From Bacteroidota bacterium (lineage in GTDB: Bacteria > Bacteroidota > Bacteroidia > Cytophagales > Cyclobacteriaceae): a stretch of DNA of 64,000 nt. Shown here one piece after another: positions 33,994 to 40,615 of this stretch. Position numbers and translations under genes: made by a program. Under the pieces are notes generated by a model, which made no database searches, had not been told where the DNA came from, and saw nothing but the letters and a program-made list of their open reading frames with translations. The stretch lies in assembly GCA_018266055.1 (NCBI GenBank), contig JAFDYT010000012.1, positions 149,111 to 213,110 on the forward strand. Direction: 5' to 3'. The first letter of the stretch is position 1. Each line of letters opens with the position of its first letter.

Positions 33994-34728
33994 ATAGACG
34001 TTTTTGGGGCCTAGACGAACGTTTTTGGGTATGAAATAGATGTGGCAGCACGTCCGATGCCCCTCATAGTGTAAGAAATAGACGTGGAGGTGTGCCCGAC
34101 GATTAGCAGGCGACGTGCGACGACTGAAGTCGATCGTATGACGATCGAAGTGCGACGTGTTACGATCGATGCACGACGTGTTACGACTGATATACGACAT
34201 GTGATGATCGAAGTGCGACGTGTTACGATCGATGCACGACGAATTACGACTGAAGTGCGACGTGTTACGACTGATGTACGACATGTGACGATCGATGTAC
34301 GACGTATTACGACTGAAGTGCGACGTGTGACGATCGAAGTGCGACGGGTGACGATTGAAGTGCAACGTATGACGATTGATGTACGACGTGTGACGACTGA
34401 TTTACGACGTATGACGATCGAAGTGCGACGTATGACGACTGATTTGCAACGTATTACGATTGATTTACGATGTGTGATGATCGAAGAGCGACGTATGACG
34501 ATCGATGTACGACGTGTGACGATTGAAGAGCGACGTATGACGATCGATGTACGACGTGTGACGATTGAAGTGCGACATATTACGATTGAAGTCAATCGAG
34601 TGCCAACTGAAGAGCGACGTGTGACGATTGAAGTTGCTCGAGTGATGTCTAACGCCCCTCCTGTAATGTCTAAAGTTCACCGAACGAGGTCTGACGTGGT
34701 GTGCATGGTGTCTATGCTGGCATGCCTG
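33994..34728. repeat. 21-bp tandem array, 35 phased units (26 well conserved)
   Basis: From 34099 to 34644 there are 26 consecutive 21-bp units close to ACGATCGAAGTGCGACGTGT plus one base. Main variants change GAAGTGCGACG to GATGTACGACG and GATC to GACT or GATT. Five decayed units precede (33994-34098) and four follow (34645-34728), all in exact 21-base register, 735 bp in total with no indel. The plus strand is open from a GTG at 34084 to a TGA at 34759-34761 (225 codons) as repeats of R-[VMI]-T-[IT]-[ED]-V-R. The minus strand is also open from 34595 to 34011 as TSIVIRR repeats, so coding cannot be inferred from openness. No spacers, so not CRISPR. Confidence 0.95.
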
Positions 34729-34840
34729 AAAAACGATTTCATTAGGTTGCTGTCCGACTGATTAAAACAGTCGGCCCTGTGATTGGTTTACGAATAAAAG
34801 ACTTTTGGATGGTGTATAGGGATTGGGTAGATTGGGGTAA

Positions 34841-34884
34841 GAGAGGGCTATATGCAATAGTTGCATATAGCGGGATGTTGGCTG
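34841..34884 (+). other. attC-like 3' segment before the first cassette gene
   Basis: Contains a perfect inverted repeat CTATATGCAA (34848-34857) / TTGCATATAG (34861-34870) with a three-base loop, then CGGGATGTTGGCTGCC, the same GTTG-GC end as other elements here. GGACA and the ATG of the BamE-like gene follow at once. Its 5' arm would lie where the 21-bp array decays and was not found. The DNA between 34762 and 34840 shows nothing else. Confidence 0.55.
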
Positions 34885-34900
34885 CCATTTATTTTGGACA

Positions 34901-35245
34901 ATGAGGACTCTTCTGACAATCGCGACAATTTTAATTCTAACGACTTCCTGTCAACAAAAATTTGAAAAGGAGAAATGGCAAACGCAGGGCGACTTGGGGA
35001 CTTATCCATATCGAGAATCTATGCTTGTGGACATTTTGGACAGTAAACAATTCGTGGGACTGAGACTTAGACAAATACCAGACTTACTCGGAGCACCAGA
35101 TGGACTGGCCGACTGTGAGATTTCCTATTCAATTATTTTGGACTACGGATCAGATATTGACCCTGTTTACACTAAGAATCTTGTTCTGACTTTTGACAAA
35201 GACTCAATCGTGACAGCAATGAAGATAGAGGAGTGGAAAAAATAA
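34901..35245 (+). CDS. Small BamE/SmpA-like lipoprotein
   Basis: 114 residues. The lipoprotein signal MRTLLTIATILILTTSC ends in a lipobox with the cysteine at residue 17. The mature domain reads YPYRESMLVDILDS, KQFVGLRLRQIPDLLGAPD, then two strands and a final DSIVTAMKIEEW. The helix-helix-strand order with GLRxxQIxxLLGxPD resembles the BamE/SmpA fold seen in many small Bacteroidota lipoproteins. Whether it acts in outer-membrane assembly is unknown. It lies tightly between two attC-like elements with only a few bases on either side, as a gene-cassette coding sequence does. Confidence 0.7.
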   Translation: MRTLLTIATILILTTSCQQKFEKEKWQTQGDLGTYPYRESMLVDILDSKQFVGLRLRQIPDLLGAPDGLADCEISYSIILDYGSDIDPVYTKNLVLTFDKDSIVTAMKIEEWKK

Positions 35246-35247
35246 AC

Positions 35248-35382
35248 GGCAGCCAACAGTGCGCATATTACAGCTGCGGGTTTTTTGCAGTTGGAAAAAT
35301 TATTTCATTATCTTCGTTTGGCTCGTGCGACAAGGCGCGGCAGTGAAAACCGTAGCCGCAATATGCGCGGGTCGTTGGACGC
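35248..35382 (+). other. attC-like recombination site 1
   Basis: Begins three bases after the preceding stop. The 5' arm GGCAGCCAACAGTGCGCATA pairs imperfectly with the 3' arm AATATGCGCGGGTCGTTGGA. GCGCATATT (35261-35269) and AATATGCGC (35360-35368) match perfectly, and the outer CCAAC / GTTGG cores pair. Further in, AGCTGCGGGTTTT pairs with AAAACCGTAGC with bulges. The roughly 60-base apical loop contains TTTGGCTCGTGCGACAAGGC, nearly identical to 38480-38499. Overall size, AAC/GTT ends, bulged pairing and position between genes are those of an integron attC site. Confidence 0.7.
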
Positions 35383-35398
35383 AATTATCAAATAGACC

Positions 35399-36463
35399 AT
35401 GGGAAAGAAAAAAGATATTTCGAAAAGAACTAGTGAATTTAAAGGAGTCCTTACAAGTGGGTTTCTAATTCATGACCCTAGATTTGTCACTACCATTTCT
35501 CTTTTATTTGACAAGGTATACATTCCTAATAACCTTGAGTTTGTAATAGAATTTTCAAAGAAGCATAAACTATTACCTTCAATTGACACTAGTAAATTTC
35601 AGATGTCGATTGAACCAGTTGATAGTGATACTGATGATGACCCGTTTCAGAACCTAACCAAACAAGAGAAAGAAACGGCAAATTACTATCTGTTCCATTC
35701 AGGTAATTTTTGTCTACACCATCACGAATTATTTCCATCTATACTACAAACAAGCTTATTCGAAAAAGGAGAACCATTAACTGCCAAACTCCTAAAAAAA
35801 GGAAAGAAAGGGAAAAAGAATTTATATAGAGTGACTACAAATCCACTCATTGTTACACTGGACGGATTTGACAATCTCAATAAAGAGTTAGATAATAACG
35901 CGATTCCGATTGTTGAACTAACTAAATCGAAAAACTCCTTTACACCAACAGGGCTGAAGCAAAACAAAGAAATAGCAGCGATTCTAGCAATGAAATCGAT
36001 CGAGATGCTATTACCATCTTTTAAGGCAGTTAAGCCTCAATTGATACTTGAGGCCAGGGATAAACTCTCCGACCAACTACCACAATATTGGTCGACTATG
36101 CTGAAATTTTCCCAAGAAGCGAAGCAAATCATTTCAGAAACAAAGTCCTTAACTGAGGCTTTAAATGAATGCCAGAATATCGTAGATTCAAATATAAGAC
36201 CAGCATTAATCGACCTAAATAGAAAGCTGGAATTAGAAAGAAAAAACTGGTTCTACAGGATTTTAACACCTGTTGGAAAAACAATTAAGCTTTTAGTTGG
36301 TCAACCTGCAATGACCACACAAGATTTACTGTCTGCATCTATATCTTTGACGACAAACGTGACCTCTGACTTTGTACGACACAAAAGAAAAATTGAAGAA
36401 TTACAGAATGACGCTGGACTAACATACTTGTTTGAATTGAATAAATTAATTGAGGGAAGATAA
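35399..36463 (+). CDS. Uncharacterised cytoplasmic protein in a cassette-like position
   Basis: 354 residues, no signal peptide or membrane segment. Starts MGKKKDISKRTSEFKGVLTS followed by GFLIHDPRFVTTISLLFDKVYIPNN, which could be a beta/alpha core, then long helical regions with lysine-rich stretches (LLKKGKKGKKNLYR) and a predicted coiled coil near residues 215-300. I do not recognise a family. AT-rich composition differs from the housekeeping genes. Flanked by attC-like sites 1 and 2 with 17 and 1-2 bases between, so it is the second gene of the cassette-like cluster. Confidence 0.7.
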   Translation: MGKKKDISKRTSEFKGVLTSGFLIHDPRFVTTISLLFDKVYIPNNLEFVIEFSKKHKLLPSIDTSKFQMSIEPVDSDTDDDPFQNLTKQEKETANYYLFHSGNFCLHHHELFPSILQTSLFEKGEPLTAKLLKKGKKGKKNLYRVTTNPLIVTLDGFDNLNKELDNNAIPIVELTKSKNSFTPTGLKQNKEIAAILAMKSIEMLLPSFKAVKPQLILEARDKLSDQLPQYWSTMLKFSQEAKQIISETKSLTEALNECQNIVDSNIRPALIDLNRKLELERKNWFYRILTPVGKTIKLLVGQPAMTTQDLLSASISLTTNVTSDFVRHKRKIEELQNDAGLTYLFELNKLIEGR

Positions 36464-36464
36464 C

Positions 36465-36640
36465 TGCGCCCAACAAAATGTATGTGCCATTGTGGGGTGT
36501 AGTGTAAATTTGTAGTTTGGTTTTCAAACAACGTTCGGTCACGGTGGACCGTTTTGGGGTAAGTCGGGCAAAACAGTCGTTCCTCCTTTATTTACCCTCC
36601 TATGTCCGCAACGTCACATACACAAACGTTATGTGCCATA
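36465..36640 (+). other. attC-like recombination site 2
   Basis: Starts right after the stop of the preceding gene. The 5' core GCGCCCAAC and the 3' core ACGTTATGTGCC end an imperfect stem in which TGTATGTG (36479-36486) pairs with CACATACA (36615-36622). The apical part contains CGGTCACGGTGGACCG, comparable to the loop blocks of sites 1 and 4. The next gene starts 17 bases after the 3' end. Confidence 0.6.
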
Positions 36641-36656
36641 ATTTGACAAAGAGTAA

Positions 36657-37616
36657 ATGAGTTTAAAGGTTAGAGAACAATTTCCAGAATTTGAAGTCGA
36701 TGAGTTCACTGAAGAAAAAGAACTAACGCTGGACGAGACAATAAACGCACTAAAAGAATTTAACTGGACAGAAGAATATTCCAAGAGTGTCAAAATAATT
36801 GAGCAACACGCTGAACCCTCGATTTGGTTAAAGAATCAGTGTGGAGACAAACTATCGATCTATTGGGCAGAGAACAATAAGTTCGCTATTTACTTTTCTC
36901 CAAAAATGCGAAGATCAAGCACTTCAATTGTAAATGGACTTGATCAAGTCGATGCTGTCGTTAAATTATTCGACAGAGGTGAGAGACATTTGCTCCTAAA
37001 TCGACTTAGGACGTCTGAGTATCATCACAAAACTCATTGGTTTCTTGACTTGATACAATTCTTTATTCACAAAAATAAAACGAGGACTTCACGAGAAATT
37101 GTCAAAGAAGAATTTGTCTATCAGATGAAGAATCTTTCGATAATTAAGAAACTCACGTTTTCTCTGCTGTTTTTTCTAATGCCTTCAACAATCTGGGTTT
37201 ATTCTTACTTGGTCAATAATAAGCCGTTTAATCTAACAGCGTTTTTAGGGATACAAACCTTTATGACATTGATGGCCACCCCAGGAATTATTATTGCAAT
37301 CAATCATTGGAGAAAGAACGGCAGATGGAATGTCTATTTTAGAAAAGGAGACAACAAGTTTATTATAGTGTCCCCGACAGGAAAAGAAATCTTTGACAAA
37401 GTTGATTTTACAAAGAGGTCAACTACAGTGAACGACAGCCACGCACCCTGGAACAGTTTTGAGTACACAACACTGATAAAAAACACTGGAGAACAAATTC
37501 ACTTTTCAAATCTGTTAATTCCAACATCGGACTTTGATAAATTATTTGGACGAATTGAAGAAACGAGGTGCAAAAGCGGATTTCAAATAATAAAGGATAA
37601 GAAAATTAAAGATTAA
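36657..37616 (+). CDS. Uncharacterised protein with two central membrane helices
   Basis: 319 residues. The N-terminal half is soluble (EFPEFEVDEFTEEKELTLDE, WAENNKFAIYFSPK), two membrane helices follow (about residues 165-187 LTFSLLFFLMPSTIWVYSYL and 196-216), then a beta-rich C-terminal domain (VYFRKGDNKFIIVSPTGKE, EYTTLIKNTGEQIHFSN). The two soluble parts would lie on the same side of the membrane. No family recognised. Third gene of the cassette-like cluster, between attC-like elements 2 and 3. Confidence 0.68.
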   Translation: MSLKVREQFPEFEVDEFTEEKELTLDETINALKEFNWTEEYSKSVKIIEQHAEPSIWLKNQCGDKLSIYWAENNKFAIYFSPKMRRSSTSIVNGLDQVDAVVKLFDRGERHLLLNRLRTSEYHHKTHWFLDLIQFFIHKNKTRTSREIVKEEFVYQMKNLSIIKKLTFSLLFFLMPSTIWVYSYLVNNKPFNLTAFLGIQTFMTLMATPGIIIAINHWRKNGRWNVYFRKGDNKFIIVSPTGKEIFDKVDFTKRSTTVNDSHAPWNSFEYTTLIKNTGEQIHFSNLLIPTSDFDKLFGRIEETRCKSGFQIIKDKKIKD

Positions 37617-37617
37617 G

Positions 37618-37912
37618 AAATTACGGCACACTACATTATGGTTATGTCAGCTTGTGGCTCGTATTAGATAGTAGTTAAGTTTTCTTTATTTCCTTCATCG
37701 CGGAGTTACTCGTTTGGAGAACTCTGCGTATGAAACAGGTTGGAATTATGTGTTGCTGAGTCCCTTTTTTACAGACACTTCTTTTGTGCAGTCCCGGTTA
37801 AATACTCACCGGCGTTTGAGAAGAAAGGATAAAAGGGTATTTTGGAGGAACGCAATAGAGAGGTATGTGTAATAGGTGCATATAGCGAGATGTTGCCAGC
37901 AATGCTTCAGGA
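37618..37912 (+). other. attC-like element 3 (long or composite)
   Basis: Fills the 318-base gap between two cassette genes. The 5' part (TACGGCACACTACATTATGG) shows no clean pairing with the 3' end. The middle carries the inverted repeat GGAGTT / AACTC and the block TAGTTAAGTTTTCTTTATTT also seen in site 4. The 3' part (37821-37912) aligns with 551-647 and ends ATAGCGAGATGTTGCCAGCA, a GTTG-GC end like the others. Probably two elements fused or one decayed. Confidence 0.5.
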
Positions 37913-37934
37913 CATAACTAGTTAACAATTTAAC

Positions 37935-38396
37935 ATGGCTAGACTTCTTATTTTGTTTTCATTCTTATTGACAAGTTGCAATGCTTTCAGGGATGACCTT
38001 GAATTGAAAATAGTTTTCGCTGACGTATCGGGACTAACAGTCAGTTCTAGAGTTACACTAAATGGACTGGAACTAGGACGCGTGAAATCAATTGAACTGG
38101 ACAATTCCTATCAAGTAATCACGACAATATTTCTAACTGACAACTTACCGTCTGATTCTCAATTTACTTTAATACCAAATGCCTTAGGACAATCAGAAAT
38201 AAAAGTAACGACAGGAAAAAGTACCTCTCTTTTTAAAACGGGTCAGCAAGTAACTGGACAAATTGAAAAATTCAAACCTAGCTCAGAAGAAGGCGACAAT
38301 CTCATTGACAACTTATTCGGAATAAAAAAACGCGACTCGTTATTATTAGAACTTCGAAGACTTAATAAGAAGGTCGACAGTTTAATGAAAAAATAA
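37935..38396 (+). CDS. Minimal MCE-domain lipoprotein
   Basis: 153 residues. Lipobox LTSC with the cysteine near residue 15, then a complete single MCE domain: LKIVFADVSGLTVSSRVTLN, GLELGRVKSIEL, TTIFLTDNLPSDSQFTLIPN and LGQSEIKVTTGK, followed by a charged tail with a short coiled coil (LLLELRRLNKKVDSLMKK). MCE proteins form hexameric lipid-carrying rings. As a lipoprotein without a membrane helix this one resembles the lipoprotein members of MCE systems, which sit in the outer membrane or periplasm. It is the fourth gene of the cassette-like cluster and is separate from the chromosomal MlaD-like protein at 18933-19907. Confidence 0.78.
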   Translation: MARLLILFSFLLTSCNAFRDDLELKIVFADVSGLTVSSRVTLNGLELGRVKSIELDNSYQVITTIFLTDNLPSDSQFTLIPNALGQSEIKVTTGKSTSLFKTGQQVTGQIEKFKPSSEEGDNLIDNLFGIKKRDSLLLELRRLNKKVDSLMKK

Positions 38397-38411
38397 AGTT
38401 TGGAGTTTCGC

Positions 38412-38590
38412 ACTGCTGCCAACTGTTTATATCAACTGCGGGTGACGTGTAGATTTGAAGTTTAGTTTTCTTTATTTAGTTTGGCTCGGTGGACAAGGCG
38501 TTGAAGGTCGGCCTTGGCATTCCGCTTCGCTTCATTGCTAAGCCCTCCTAAACCTCGCTACCGCTCATACACTCACGTTAGTGGCAGCCT
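38412..38590 (+). other. attC-like recombination site 4
   Basis: 5' core GCTGCCAAC (38415-38423) and 3' end ACGTTAGTGGCAGCC (38575-38589) are partly complementary. The apical part holds TTTGGCTCGGTGGACAAGGC (38480-38499), shared with site 1, and an inner hairpin CAAGGC / GCCTTG. It closes the cluster: the following 70 bases are AT-rich and lead to the MarR operator. Confidence 0.6.
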
Positions 38591-38660
38591 ACTAAGACCG
38601 CCCATTTAACCGACGTAAAATTTTTTATAAAAAAATTTCCAAATATTTTTGTTACTATAT

Positions 38661-38698
38661 GTATAGTTGCTAAACTAGCAGTGGTTTAGCAACTATAC
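38661..38698. promoter_or_regulatory. Operator palindrome upstream of the marR-type gene
   Basis: Perfect 15-bp inverted repeat GTATAGTTGCTAAAC / GTTTAGCAACTATAC with an eight-base spacer, ten bases before the MarR start. Each half contains TAGTTGCTAAACTA or its near complement, so each could itself bind a MarR dimer. Likely site of autorepression. Confidence 0.8.
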
Positions 38699-38707
38699 TA
38701 TAACACT

Positions 38708-39181
38708 ATGTCAAATAAAAATAAATCAATAGAGAGAGGCTTTGAAGTTTTTACAAAAATCTTTATGAAATATGATATTCTCGGTAAACAGCCTAGGAAC
38801 ATTGGCAACAATATAAGAATCAATAGTTCAAATATTCATACAATAGAAGCCATTGGAAAAGGATATGCAAATTCAGTTACAACCCTAAGTCACTACTTCA
38901 TGATTACAAAAGGTGCAGTTTCTCAAGTCGTCTCCAAACTTCATAAAGAAGGTTATATTAAAAAAATACAAGCCGAAAATAAAATTGTATTGCTTGAATT
39001 GACCTCTTTGGGTAAGCAGGCACTTAAAGCTCACGATAAATACAATCTTTCAGTTATACGAAAATTGCAAATCGTTGAGAGCAAATATAGTAGTAAAGAA
39101 TTCGATGCGTTTTTTAGAATTCTATTAGAAGTGGATAATTGTTTTGGAGAGTTCATTGAAGAATTTAAAAATATAAAATAA
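38708..39181 (+). CDS. MarR family transcriptional regulator
   Basis: 157 residues. The winged helix-turn-helix is at about residues 50-110 (VTTLSHYFMITKGAVSQVVSKLHKEGYIKKI by its ITKGAVSQVVSKL core and the wing NKIVLLELTSLGKQAL), flanked by dimerisation helices. AT-rich, like the hydrolase gene that follows after six bases, so the two form an operon. The perfect palindrome just upstream predicts autorepression relieved by a small ligand, perhaps a substrate or product of the hydrolase. Confidence 0.9.
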   Translation: MSNKNKSIERGFEVFTKIFMKYDILGKQPRNIGNNIRINSSNIHTIEAIGKGYANSVTTLSHYFMITKGAVSQVVSKLHKEGYIKKIQAENKIVLLELTSLGKQALKAHDKYNLSVIRKLQIVESKYSSKEFDAFFRILLEVDNCFGEFIEEFKNIK

Positions 39182-39187
39182 TAAGGG

Positions 39188-40513
39188 ATGAGATTAAGAT
39201 TTAAAAATAAGTACATGGATGTAGGGACTCCAGAGTTTCTTTGGATGAGAGCAACAATGCCAATTTGTACAGGTGGTGCAGACCTTGCTGAATGTCTTAC
39301 TGTGATTGAGCAAATTGATGGCTCAGATAGAAGTTGGGTATCAGAATGGAATAAAAAAGCAGAACAACTTCAAAGGGCCGCAAACATTCATTTGGAAACA
39401 AACCAAATAATTACTGCAAAATTTGAACTACTCAGAGCCTCCAATTATTACAGAACCGCTATGATGAGATCCAAAGCTGCTTCTGCTGAAGCTGATGATC
39501 TACTAACAAAAAGCAGAGAGAGTTACATTCAAGCTTTATCTCACATTAATTCTTCTGTTGAATTTGTTAAAATACCTTTTGGAGAGCATCTCCTGCCTGC
39601 ATACTATTACAATTGTGGTAAGCCCGATTCTCCAACGTTGATAGGGATCGCTGGGGGTGATTCTACTAATGAAGAGATGTTTAATTTACTTGGTTTTGCT
39701 GCTATTGAAAGGGAATGGAATTGTCTTGTATATGAAGGTCCGGGCCAATACACAGCCCGCCAGCTAAATCCAAATTTGCATTTAATGCACAATTGGGAAG
39801 CTCCTAATGGAGCTATTGTTGATTGGCTCAATAACAGACCAGAAGTAGCAAAAGATAAAATAGCTTTATTTGGATGGTCGTTATCATCAAACCTTGCAAT
39901 AAGAGCTGCTGCATTTGACAAACGCATTGCTGCTGTAGTTTCAAATGGTTTAATTGTAGATGTATATCAAGCATGGTATGGTGTTTGGCCTAAGTGGTTG
40001 CAAAGAGCAAAACCAAAGTATTTTGATTTTTTCTTTCACATTCTTGAAAAATTAAGTTCACAGGTAAGAGCAATTGCAAGTGTGTTTTATCAAATGCATG
40101 GGGTAACTACTCCAACTAAAATGATACAAGCTTGGAAGCCTTTTAATGTAAGTGATTGCGCAGACAAAGTAGAATGCCCCACTCTTTTTATAACTGGTGA
40201 AGCTGAATATGCCGAACAATCGGCAGGACCACTTATACTTTCGATTGGAAATTTTCTTAAAAATATTAAAGCGCCATCATGGTTTCATGAGTTTGGTTTT
40301 GAATCTGGGTGGGCGGCTTCGCACTGCCAGATCGGAGCGCAACAAAAACTACAGGAATTAACTTTTGACTGGCTGGAAATGGTACTGATACATCCTGATA
40401 AACTCCAAGAAGGGAGACAGAAAGACCATGATTTTTCAAAAGTAATTTCTTACTTCAACAAAACCCCCGGTTTAGAAACCATTTTGAATGAAGTAAAAAT
40501 TAAAAGTTTTTAA
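39188..40513 (+). CDS. Alpha/beta hydrolase, FrsA/2,6-dihydropseudooxynicotine-hydrolase-like
   Basis: 441 residues. A helical N-terminal cap domain (about 1-120) precedes an alpha/beta hydrolase fold. The nucleophile elbow is GWSLSSNLAIRAAA with serine in G-W-S-L-S. The strand TLIGIAGGDSTNEE supplies the oxyanion region, CPTLFITGEAEYAEQ the acid strand, and the catalytic histidine is probably in AASHCQIGA. The cap plus R-A-A-A-F-D downstream of the elbow resembles carbon-carbon hydrolases such as 2,6-dihydropseudooxynicotine hydrolase and FrsA-like esterases. Substrate unknown. Co-transcribed with the MarR gene. Confidence 0.85.
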   Translation: MRLRFKNKYMDVGTPEFLWMRATMPICTGGADLAECLTVIEQIDGSDRSWVSEWNKKAEQLQRAANIHLETNQIITAKFELLRASNYYRTAMMRSKAASAEADDLLTKSRESYIQALSHINSSVEFVKIPFGEHLLPAYYYNCGKPDSPTLIGIAGGDSTNEEMFNLLGFAAIEREWNCLVYEGPGQYTARQLNPNLHLMHNWEAPNGAIVDWLNNRPEVAKDKIALFGWSLSSNLAIRAAAFDKRIAAVVSNGLIVDVYQAWYGVWPKWLQRAKPKYFDFFFHILEKLSSQVRAIASVFYQMHGVTTPTKMIQAWKPFNVSDCADKVECPTLFITGEAEYAEQSAGPLILSIGNFLKNIKAPSWFHEFGFESGWAASHCQIGAQQKLQELTFDWLEMVLIHPDKLQEGRQKDHDFSKVISYFNKTPGLETILNEVKIKSF

Positions 40514-40615
40514 TGGAAGTAAATTACAGCATGACCTATTGAAGTGGTATTGAGAAAACGGGTAACTCTACGATGAAATGGTGAGGAAGAAATAGCGTTT
40601 AACGTCTTAGGCCAT

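Noticed and set aside
34011-34595. 195-codon minus-strand TSIVIRR repeat frame as a gene
   Set aside because: Same reason: it is an automatic result of the repeat.
34084-34761. 225-codon plus-strand frame through the 21-bp array as a gene
   Set aside because: Minus-strand frames through the same DNA are equally open because a stop-free 21-mer is repeated, and no ribosome site or recognisable domain supports one frame. Described under the repeat instead.
35259-35468. Short plus-strand frame across attC-like site 1
   Set aside because: Lies within the structured element and overlaps the next gene's start; no coding features.
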